A stretch of 41,105 bases of DNA. Origin: Woeseiaceae bacterium. Its GTDB lineage: Bacteria > Pseudomonadota > Gammaproteobacteria > Steroidobacterales > Woeseiaceae. This document shows positions 8,662 through 14,970 of the stretch, one piece after another (positions within the stretch are counted from its first letter, which is position 1; each line of letters opens with the position of its first letter). Under the pieces are notes generated by a model. That model saw only the letters and a list, made by a program, of their open reading frames with translations, made no database searches and was not told the origin of the DNA. A program made the position numbers and the translations under genes. The stretch lies in assembly GCA_024640345.1 (NCBI GenBank), contig JAHEFD010000016.1, positions 5,305 through 46,409 of the forward strand. The letters run 5' to 3'.

Positions 8662-9408
8662 ATGGCAGATGACAATGCATTCACGGGATTCATTCGAGGC
8701 CATGACTGGCTGATCTCGTTTGGTATTGTTATCACCGCACTCTGGATCGGCGGCGGCGGCTGGTATGTTCTGAATGTCGCACGTATGACCCCGGACGGGG
8801 AACTGACTCTCGACGTTATAGGAAATTTTCTCGAAGGCGCATTCGCGCCGCTGGCGTTCCTCTGGCTCGTCATTGGACTGTTCGTTCAGCAGAGAGAGCT
8901 TGCCAAGAATTCAGAGGCACTTCGCTCTACTTCAGAGCAATCGGAAAAACAAACCCTTGCGATTGCGGCTACCGAGATGAATGCTCGCCAGGAGACATTC
9001 TTCAAGATAAAGGAACATGTCTACAACCAGCTGGGCGGTATCTCCGGCATGCTCTACGCATCGTCCAAGGGGCCAGTCGGTGACGGTGAAATGAGCGCCG
9101 ATCAGCAGGACGAGTATTTCAAACAGGTTGCTGAAGGCGACTGCGAAGTTTTCGCCCGGTTGTTCCTGAGCCTGGGGATGCTAGGGCAGGTCGACCTGGT
9201 TGAAATGTTCTATGGCACGGACATTCGGACGAGGCACAGCGAAAATTTCATGCGGACCTTCGAGCGCCTGTGCCGCCTGGCAAAGAATTGCGATGTTGAC
9301 GGAATTATCGAGGATGCGCTGATGCAAAACGCGTTCGGCCTGCTTTACCGTCGCATGCGCAAGTCCAGGCCCGAGAGCGTTGATGCCTGTGAAACGCCTG
9401 TTGTCTGA
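8662..9408 (+). CDS. Hypothetical membrane protein, two TMs and a coiled coil
   Basis: A 248-residue protein I do not recognise as a named family. Residues about 16-37 and 57-78 are hydrophobic TM segments; the second is followed by QQRELAKNSEALRSTSEQSEKQ, a polar coiled-coil-like helix, and then a soluble alpha-helical domain ending near 245. The TM-LWLVIGLFVQQRELAKN layout occurs in many uncharacterised accessory-region proteins. No strong ribosome binding site precedes the ATG. It ends 3 nt from the stop of the convergent fic gene. Function unknown. Confidence 0.7.
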   Translation: MADDNAFTGFIRGHDWLISFGIVITALWIGGGGWYVLNVARMTPDGELTLDVIGNFLEGAFAPLAFLWLVIGLFVQQRELAKNSEALRSTSEQSEKQTLAIAATEMNARQETFFKIKEHVYNQLGGISGMLYASSKGPVGDGEMSADQQDEYFKQVAEGDCEVFARLFLSLGMLGQVDLVEMFYGTDIRTRHSENFMRTFERLCRLAKNCDVDGIIEDALMQNAFGLLYRRMRKSRPESVDACETPVV

Positions 9409-9411
9409 AAG

Positions 9412-10563
9412 CTAGCCTTCATTGGCGGCAGCAGCAACCTCGGTTTCGACGCCGGCATAGTAGACCCAGACGTTCTCCTCACCTGTCAGTAGTTCGATGT
9501 ATTTGGGATGCACGAAAAGGGTCTCACGGCCGGATTTAACTTCTTTCAGCACCCCGATGTCACAAAGATTCTTCAGATAGACCGACGCAGTCTGTCGCTT
9601 GGCGACGTCCGCGGACACCAGGTTGTTGATCCGGCAATAGGGTTGCTTGAACAGGGCTTCGACCAGTTCCCAGGAATAGACTTTTGGCAGTTGTTTCTGC
9701 ACGAACTGGCTGGTGTGCTGCATCAACTCACGAATCGCCTTGATCTTGTCGGTCGTCCAGATGCAGGTTTCCTCAACCCCTGCCAGCATGAACATGATCC
9801 AGGGGCCCCAGTTCTGGTTTTGCGTTACATCATTCAACAAGCGGTAATACTCGCCCTTGTTCTGAATAATGTGGCGGCTGAGGTAGAGGATAGGGGTGTC
9901 CAGCAGGCCCTGTTGGACGAGGAACAGGATATTCATGATTCGCCCGGTACGGCCATTGCCATCGGTGAACGGGTGAATGGCCTCGAACTGGTAGTGCTGT
10001 ACTGCCATTCGCACCAGGGGATCAATTTCCGTGTGCTCATGCATGAATTCGGACCAGTTCTTCAGCTTCGCCTGCAGAAGTTTCTGCCCGACCGGCGGCG
10101 TGTAGATCACTTCACCGGTCTTGCGATTGCTCAGCCTTGTCCCAGAATCATTGCGAATATCAAGCTCTAAATCTTTGATAGTGCTGCATATTTGTATCGC
10201 CATATCGGTCGTCAACATGCGCCGCTGAACCATCTTCGCCCCCTCGAACAATGCCGTTCGATAGCGCAGGGCCTCCTTGGTGGCAGCGTCGGCCTTGTCT
10301 TCGGCCATGTCGACAAACTCGAACAACTTGTCGGTGGTGGTGACAATGTTTTCGATCTCCGAACTCGCACGGGCTTCGAGGAGCGGCAAGGCGTTCACCA
10401 GGACGGCGGCATTCGGAATCAGTTCGGCGGCCTGTTTGAGTTCAGCCAGGGCTACACGCGCATTGATGCATCGTTTGAGAATTTCGGTCGTCTCAAGGAT
10501 ATCGGCCGGCGGCGGCAGGTCGGGCAGATCGTTATAGGGTTTATCTGGATTAAAATCAGCCAT
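9412..10563 (-). CDS. fic: Fic-domain AMPylase with inhibitory helix and C-terminal winged helix
   Basis: A 383-residue Fic protein. The catalytic motif HPFTDGNGRTGR is intact (residues 197-208; His197 is the catalytic base). The flap is around 149-160 (TGEVIYTPPVGQ). An N-terminal inhibitory helix carries S67-x-x-x-E71-N72, matching the (S/T)xxxE(G/N) motif, so this is a class II, self-inhibited enzyme. Residues about 298-358 form a winged-helix-like domain (LVEALFKQ..., with VAKRQTASVYLKNLCDIGVL as recognition region). The overall layout matches the Shewanella SoFic type. Fic enzymes move AMP from ATP to Ser/Thr/Tyr hydroxyls of proteins; the target is unknown. The start has GGAG (minus strand, 10573-10576) 9 nt upstream. 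The promoter must lie in the phased repeat array beginning 21 bp upstream, so strong regulation, possibly by its own winged helix, is likely. Confidence 0.93.
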   Translation of the reverse strand: MADFNPDKPYNDLPDLPPPADILETTEILKRCINARVALAELKQAAELIPNAAVLVNALPLLEARASSEIENIVTTTDKLFEFVDMAEDKADAATKEALRYRTALFEGAKMVQRRMLTTDMAIQICSTIKDLELDIRNDSGTRLSNRKTGEVIYTPPVGQKLLQAKLKNWSEFMHEHTEIDPLVRMAVQHYQFEAIHPFTDGNGRTGRIMNILFLVQQGLLDTPILYLSRHIIQNKGEYYRLLNDVTQNQNWGPWIMFMLAGVEETCIWTTDKIKAIRELMQHTSQFVQKQLPKVYSWELVEALFKQPYCRINNLVSADVAKRQTASVYLKNLCDIGVLKEVKSGRETLFVHPKYIELLTGEENVWVYYAGVETEVAAAANEG

Positions 10564-10583
10564 TTAGGCGCACTCCGTATATC

Positions 10584-10810
10584 TGTCGATTGTATCGACG
10601 TAAAGCCGTGACCTGTCGATAAAGCAGCGCCTTTTCGACAGGTCTGCCGGACGTGTCGATCATATCGACAACAGGGGCGAATATGTCGATGAAAGTAGAT
10701 TTCTTCGACATGTCGGCAGGGTGTGTCGATGGCATCGACAGGTTCTTGCGATATGTCGAAAATTCACCGTTTTATCGACAGGTTTGGAGTATATGTCGAT
10801 TCTATCGACA
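10584..10810. repeat. Phased operator-like array: 14 alternating TGTCGAT/ATCGACA half-sites on a 10-bp grid
   Basis: Forward half-sites TGTCGAT start at 10584, 10614, 10654, 10684, 10724, 10754 (TGTCGAA) and 10794. Inverted half-sites ATCGACA start at 10594 (ATCGACG), 10634 (TTCGACA), 10664, 10704 (TTCGACA), 10734, 10774 and 10804. Every start differs from the first by an exact multiple of 10 bp. Orientation alternates strictly. The half-sites form four short dyads (17 bp, 3-bp spacer: 10584-10600, 10654-10670, 10724-10740, 10794-10810) alternating with three long dyads (27 bp, 13-bp spacer: 10614-10640, 10684-10710, 10754-10780), each separated by 13 bp, giving a 70-bp period. The spacer sequences are not conserved, so selection acts on half-sites and spacing. 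This is expected for cooperative binding of a dimeric regulator along one DNA face. It covers the fic promoter region. Confidence 0.92.
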
Positions 10811-10917
10811 GATGAGTGATCCAGGTCCGGACTGCAAGATCTGCGACCCGATTAGTAGAAAATGCAATAAAAACAACAAGAAAGGAGAGTGTCAGAGCAC
10901 TGATCCACTGCAAACGG

Positions 10918-10954
10918 GAGCCCGGGTATCCATTATGTTAAGTAACCCGGGCTC
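10918..10954 (-). terminator. Hairpin after the M20 amidohydrolase gene
   Basis: GAGCCCGGGT (10918-10927) and ACCCGGGCTC (10945-10954) are a perfect 10-bp inverted repeat with a 17-nt loop, starting 5 nt after the minus-strand stop codon. The T-run after it on the minus strand is poor (CCCGTTTGC), so it may be a weak terminator or an RNA-stability hairpin. It also insulates the fic array from the amidohydrolase gene. Confidence 0.55.
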
Positions 10955-10959
10955 ATCGA

Positions 10960-12267
10960 TCAGTCTGCGCTGACGGCGGCGTAGTCCATCGCAAAGCCAA
11001 CGAGTGTCCTGACACCGACAATCAGCGCGCGCTCATCGGCAATGAAGAACGGTGAGTGGTTGGCAGGCCTGTCAGAAGCGGGGATTGAGGGGTCGTAGGC
11101 ACCGAGATGCAGGAACAGGCCGGGCACGCGTTCCTGGAAGAACGAGAAGTCCTCGGCGCCCATGACCCGGGCCCCTTCGATGAGCTTGTCGGAGCCCGCT
11201 GCCCAACCGAGCGTCGGCAGCATTTTCTTCAGCAGGTCCGGGTGATTGACTGTCACAGGTGCGTAGCCTTCGATGGTTACAGTGGCGGTTGCACCGTTTG
11301 CCTCGGCAACGGAATTGACCGTCCGGCGCAACTTCGTGTGGAGTTCCTCGCGAACGCCGGTGTCGAAGGTCCTGATGGTGCCCTGCATCTCGACCTCGTC
11401 AGGAATGATATTGCCGCGTACGCCGCCGTGAATGCTGCCTATGGTAATGACCGCGGGGCTCCTGGTGATGTCCAGCTGGCGTGACGGTATGCCCTGTATC
11501 GCTGTAGCGATCTGTGCAGCGACGTAAATGGGATCGACGCCAAGCCATGGCGAGGACCCGTGAGTTTGTACACCGCGGACGTTGATCTGCAGTCCGTCCG
11601 CGGCAGCCATGAAACCGTTTGGTCTGTAGGTCAGTGTCCCGACGTCTCCGGGCCATATGTGCAGGCCGAGGATTGCTTCCGGCGGGTTCGGGCCATCAAA
11701 CAGGCCTTCTTTCAGCATCAGCATGGCACCACCTTCCTCGCCAGCGGGCGGGCCTTCCTCGGCCGGCTGAAATATGAACATCACCGTGCCGGCGAGTTGC
11801 TCACGATTGTTTGCCAGCACTTCCGCGGCGCCCATCAGCATGGAAATGTGCGTGTCGTGACCGCATGCGTGCATTACCGGCACTTCGTTGCCGTTATATT
11901 CGCCGCGCGCTTTGGAGGCGAACGGCACGCCGGTTTGTTCGAGCACCGGAAGTCCGTCCATATCGGCTCGCAGAGCAATGACAGGGCCTGGTCTTCCGCC
12001 TACGAGCGTGCCGACGACGCCGGTATGGGCAATTCCGGTCTGCACATCGTCAAGCTTCAGGCTTCTCAAATGTGCGGCAACTTTTTCCGACGTGCGGAAT
12101 TCGCGGTTCGATAACTCGGGGTGCTCGTGAAAGTCCCGGCGCCATTCAATGACGCGCGGTTCGACCGCGTCGAATGCCTCGTCCAGCGTGCTCTTGGCAT
12201 CCTGCGCTTGTGTGAACCCGCCAGTGCTGACCAGAAACAGGGTGAGTGAGACTTTGATTGCATTCAT
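10960..12267 (-). CDS. Exported M20-family amidohydrolase/aminoacylase
   Basis: A 435-residue protein with an N-terminal signal peptide (hydrophobic about residues 5-18, cleavage probably after AQA near 21), so it is probably periplasmic or secreted. The M20D signatures are clear: WRRDFHEHPELS (42-53), ALRADMDGLPV (98-108), VMHACGHDTHISMLMGAA (131-148) with metal-binding Cys/His, and FQPAEEGPPAGEEGG with the catalytic and metal-binding Glu residues. The dimerisation domain follows (GVQTHGSSPWLGVDP). The family hydrolyses N-acyl amino acids, hippurate or similar amides. It lies 181 nt downstream of the exported creatininase-like gene on the same strand, suggesting a shared role in extracytoplasmic amide breakdown. 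An exported M20D enzyme is less common than a cytoplasmic one. Substrate unknown. Confidence 0.9.
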   Translation of the reverse strand: MNAIKVSLTLFLVSTGGFTQAQDAKSTLDEAFDAVEPRVIEWRRDFHEHPELSNREFRTSEKVAAHLRSLKLDDVQTGIAHTGVVGTLVGGRPGPVIALRADMDGLPVLEQTGVPFASKARGEYNGNEVPVMHACGHDTHISMLMGAAEVLANNREQLAGTVMFIFQPAEEGPPAGEEGGAMLMLKEGLFDGPNPPEAILGLHIWPGDVGTLTYRPNGFMAAADGLQINVRGVQTHGSSPWLGVDPIYVAAQIATAIQGIPSRQLDITRSPAVITIGSIHGGVRGNIIPDEVEMQGTIRTFDTGVREELHTKLRRTVNSVAEANGATATVTIEGYAPVTVNHPDLLKKMLPTLGWAAGSDKLIEGARVMGAEDFSFFQERVPGLFLHLGAYDPSIPASDRPANHSPFFIADERALIVGVRTLVGFAMDYAAVSAD

Positions 12268-12448
12268 GCCGGAATCCTTGCAGAGATATTGTTTTGTGGG
12301 CCAGGGGAAGTGTAACGCGGTACAGGGCCTGGCGTAACCGATGGCCGCCGAGCGGGGATGGCTCCTGGTGGCTTGCTTGATGCACTGAATTCTGCCCGGA
12401 CCCGCGACCAGAACCCGGGATGCCCCTGTTCGCGCTTTGCATTTTCCG

Positions 12449-13243
12449 CTACGGCGTGGCCATCAGTACCCTGATTTGTTTCATCGCAGCATCAAAATAG
12501 AAATCCATGCCGATTCGACCTAATTCCGCCGTCGACCGGGTCGGGTCCCCCGTGACGCCATCAACGTCGAAGCCCTTGCCCGGGGACATGCGATCCGAGC
12601 GAACATGTTCCGGCGCAACGGCAAGCAACAATGACGTGTCGACCAGACCTGCATGCGTGCCCATGACCTCTTCAGTTTCACCCTGTTTTAATAACCAGTC
12701 CTCGAATGCAGTCGACGTATACCAGTCCGAGATGTAGTGCACGCGTACACCTTCTGTGGACCATTCCTTACTCAGCATCTCCGATACTTCCTGCATGCCC
12801 GCCTGGTTGCCACCGCTGTCGCCAATGAGCAGGATGTCCTTGAAGCCATGAACCTTGAGACTTCTCGTCGCCTGTTCCACCAGGTCCCTGAATAATTCCC
12901 GGGAAATGGAAATGGTTCCCGCAAAGTTCATGTGGCCGGAGGGTGGGTCGATATTTCCTTCCGGGACGTAGGTCATGACGGGCGCGACGAGGGCATTACC
13001 CAGCGCCCGTGCAATTCTTTCGGACCCCGCGTTGATTCGGTACTTGTGCTTACCGAGCACCATGTGTGGCCCGTTCTGTTCAGTTCCCGCGGTTGGAATG
13101 ATGACGGTCGTGGTGCCGCCATCGATGGCATCCCTCACTTCGGTCCAGGTGAGTTCCTCGAGGAAAACCGTATCGGGGGTGTCGGCGAATGTGATGAAGG
13201 AAATGAAAACGAGCGCCAGCGTGCAAGTCTGAATTTTTATCAT
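12449..13243 (-). CDS. Exported creatininase-family protein with non-standard metal ligands
   Basis: A 264-residue protein with a signal peptide (about residues 1-20, ITFADTPD region). Creatininase-fold landmarks are IIPTAGTEQNGPHMVLGKH (49-66), SGHMNFAGTIS (102-112) and LLIGDSGGN (138-146). Classic creatininase amidohydrolases read EQHGPH, LGTD and NGHGGN/NGHYEN at these places. Here Glu55 is kept, but the His becomes Asn57, the Asp becomes His66, and the third-motif His becomes Ser143. The metal site is therefore changed and the enzyme may use a different metal, a different chemistry, or be inactive. The family hydrolyses cyclic or linear amides such as creatinine or formamidopyrimidines. 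The start is supported by GAGG 7 nt before the ATG. It shares strand with the M20 amidohydrolase downstream. Confidence 0.83.
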   Translation of the reverse strand: MIKIQTCTLALVFISFITFADTPDTVFLEELTWTEVRDAIDGGTTTVIIPTAGTEQNGPHMVLGKHKYRINAGSERIARALGNALVAPVMTYVPEGNIDPPSGHMNFAGTISISRELFRDLVEQATRSLKVHGFKDILLIGDSGGNQAGMQEVSEMLSKEWSTEGVRVHYISDWYTSTAFEDWLLKQGETEEVMGTHAGLVDTSLLLAVAPEHVRSDRMSPGKGFDVDGVTGDPTRSTAELGRIGMDFYFDAAMKQIRVLMATP

Positions 13244-13346
13244 TTCTTATCCTCTTGAGAGTGGCTCATTAATCACTGCCGATTTTATTGTTGCCTGCTG
13301 CGTTTCACTGAGCAGGTCATGCTTTCGAATACAGGTCCGGGCATGT

Positions 13347-13979
13347 CTATCTGAGCTCTACGATCCGATGATCCGTTTTGATTGTTGCTATTAACGAAAA
13401 TGTATCCGCTCTTTTCACTTCGCTGTCCACACCGAGTGACAACAGCGCTTTGCGTAGCTTGTCTGCTTCGGGGTGTTCGATTCGAATACCTGTAATTTCT
13501 CCGCCACAGGGCGCTGTTGCGGCAGGATGAGGCGTATCGCTCCAGCTGATCAGAAAAGGCAGCGCACCGTCAAATGACATCGCATTGGGATCGCTGAGCC
13601 GCCATGAAAGCACTGTGCCGTCCGGTGCTATCCGGCTGCCAGCTTCGAGGGCGCCAACGTTAACACCGGTGGTAATTGCCGCCTCGGCGATTGCCTGGAT
13701 ATCTTCAACGGCCAATGCCCAGGTAGCAAGGCGTGACATACGGTTTGCCGCTATTCCAAAGGGCATGCCCCGCCGCGGAGCCCGAAGTGTTGGATCCGGC
13801 GCGATGATTTCGAGGTAGGTGGCCGGTCCAAGCGACAGCAGCGCATTGTGTGTACCGAAGTCGGGATGACGGCCGCCCCTGGCAGCCCGAACACCCAGCA
13901 GATTCGCGATTTCATCCACACCGGCTTCGAGTTCTGCAACGATATAGATGATGTGATCGATATTGCCTGGGAGTCTCAT
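13347..13979 (-). CDS. Glyoxalase-like (VOC superfamily) protein
   Basis: A 210-residue protein. LPGNIDHIIYIVAELEAGVDEIANLLG is the opening beta-alpha-beta module of a glyoxalase-like domain, followed by GGRHPDFGTHNALLSLGPATYLEIIAPDP, a typical VOC pattern with possible metal-binding His and Glu (LEII). The second half (about 85-205) supplies the paired module. I start it at the ATG at 13979 because a GTG at 14012 lacks a ribosome binding site, while AGGCGG lies about 10 nt before the ATG and the domain begins at once. Relatives are lyases, isomerases or simple binding proteins; no specific reaction can be assigned. It stands alone, 103 nt from the creatininase-like gene. Confidence 0.78.
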   Translation of the reverse strand: MRLPGNIDHIIYIVAELEAGVDEIANLLGVRAARGGRHPDFGTHNALLSLGPATYLEIIAPDPTLRAPRRGMPFGIAANRMSRLATWALAVEDIQAIAEAAITTGVNVGALEAGSRIAPDGTVLSWRLSDPNAMSFDGALPFLISWSDTPHPAATAPCGGEITGIRIEHPEADKLRKALLSLGVDSEVKRADTFSLIATIKTDHRIVELR

Positions 13980-14121
13980 GCTGTTAGTGCCGCCTGGCGT
14001 AATCCTGATCACCAGTTATCAGACTAGCTGGCAGAGAAGGGATTCACAATCCGCCTGACATTAACCGCCAGCGTGAAAGCCACTGGTAATAATGGATGAC
14101 GGATACGGAGGGGACCTTTGG

Positions 14122-14553
14122 TCAGTCATGATCCGGGATCGGCATGTCGGGCAGGACAAATGAATTTTTGGCCTGTGCTGACATCAGGCGGTCCCTTGAA
14201 TAATAGCGCCGAATCATGGCGGGCTTTTGTTCAAACAGTTCAGGATTACGTGATCTGAATGCCTTCCAGTCAGCACCGGCTTCCCCGGTCGCACGTTCCG
14301 CCACCGCAATCAGGTAAAACCAGGTGATCGTCTCGTGATATTTCTCCGGTACGCCGAATTTTTGTGTCAGCCTGCGCAACGCCGAGCGATACCGATTGAT
14401 ACTGGTCAACAAGTCATGGTCCCTGAGATAGCACCAGGCGACATAGACGTGGGCTTCATGATTGAATTCCGCCGGGATCATGTCCAGTGCCTCAAACCGT
14501 TTGATGGACGGCCCTGGCATTTGACTGGTGACATCGGCCGCGGTGCCTGTCAT
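14122..14553 (-). CDS. Conserved small protein, possible metal-binding His/Glu set
   Basis: A 143-residue protein with no named function known to me. Residues about 28-90 are helical and carry FNHEAHVYVAWCYL and KYHETITWFYLIAVAER, a pattern I recognise from uncharacterised bacterial proteins of about this size; the clustered His/Glu residues could bind a metal. The C-terminus is basic and then acidic (MPIPDHD). Its ATG overlaps the stop of the upstream ribbon-helix-helix gene (ATGA, 14550-14553), so the two are translated together. The order (DNA-binding protein first, small partner second) resembles toxin-antitoxin operons, but this family does not look like a known toxin. Confidence 0.7.
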   Translation of the reverse strand: MTGTAADVTSQMPGPSIKRFEALDMIPAEFNHEAHVYVAWCYLRDHDLLTSINRYRSALRRLTQKFGVPEKYHETITWFYLIAVAERATGEAGADWKAFRSRNPELFEQKPAMIRRYYSRDRLMSAQAKNSFVLPDMPIPDHD

Positions 14554-14804
14554 TCGCCTGCCTCCCGCAGTTTATGGCTGTCAAGGGCGCTCAGATCGCA
14601 GTGGTAGACCTTTTTCAGGTTGGCAATCGCGGCCTGCGTTTCCGGGGAGAAGGGCGCCTTGCCCTCGAAAGCATGCAGGACAATGCCCTCCAGGAGATCG
14701 CCGAGGCTGAGTTCGCAGTATTCGGCGAGGCCTTTGAGCACCTTCAGCAGGGATTTTTCGAGTCGTACCCCTGTCTGGGTGCGCTCCACGAGTCGTCGGT
14801 TCAT
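14550..14804 (-). CDS. Ribbon-helix-helix-like small DNA-binding protein
   Basis: An 84-residue protein. Residues about 8-48 fit the Arc/CopG/MetJ fold: a short strand (TQTGVRLEK), a helix (SLLKVLKGLAEYCE), a turn (LSL) and a second helix (GDLLEGIVLHAFEG). The C-terminal 35 residues (SPETQAAIANLKKVYHCDLSALDSHKLREAG) could contact the partner encoded by the overlapping downstream gene. A repeated GGTAAC element sits 19-33 bp upstream of its start, a candidate operator. I infer an autoregulated two-gene unit. Confidence 0.65.
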   Translation of the reverse strand: MNRRLVERTQTGVRLEKSLLKVLKGLAEYCELSLGDLLEGIVLHAFEGKAPFSPETQAAIANLKKVYHCDLSALDSHKLREAGE

Positions 14805-14814
14805 GTTAAGTGCC

Positions 14815-14837
14815 TGTTATATTGGTAACATGGTAAC
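14815..14837. promoter_or_regulatory. Candidate operator of the RHH operon
   Basis: TGTTA (14815-14819) and TAACA (14826-14830) form an inverted repeat, and TGGTAAC occurs twice in tandem (14823-14829 and 14831-14837, 8-bp step). The element lies 11 bp upstream of the RHH start codon, in the 166-nt divergent gap shared with the CadC-like gene. The position and short repeats suit an RHH repressor, but the binding protein is inferred. Confidence 0.35.
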
Positions 14838-14970
14838 TATACGACATCCTGACGAGGGCTGCACGCCGCCATTTGCCTGTGATTTACTCACTTCCCAACG
14901 CCGTTCGCTGCAGTACAATCACGCCGGCTGCACTGGCCGTGGTGACAACGAATAACGAGGCGAACCTGGA

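Larger units (their letters stand above)
10564..10959. other. 396-nt non-coding interval upstream of fic
   Basis: The interval holds the fic ribosome binding site (GGAG, minus strand, 10573-10576), the half-site array (10584-10810), a plain AT-rich stretch with no recognised feature (10811-10917), and a hairpin after the amidohydrolase gene (10918-10954). I see no convincing gene in it. Confidence 0.75.

Noticed and set aside
10584-10810. CRISPR array or plasmid-type iterons
   Set aside because: The repeats are only 7 bp, alternate in orientation and have 3- or 13-bp gaps; there are no cas genes, no replication initiator and no DnaA boxes that I can see.
10653-10973. A 106-residue + strand reading frame across the repeat array
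   Set aside because: It is read through half-sites spaced by 10 bp, which is not a multiple of three, has no ribosome binding site or recognisable domain, and runs through a hairpin into the convergent amidohydrolase gene.
14122-14804. A firm toxin-antitoxin call for the RHH pair
   Set aside because: Gene order fits, but the partner shows no known toxin motif, so it is reported only as an observation.
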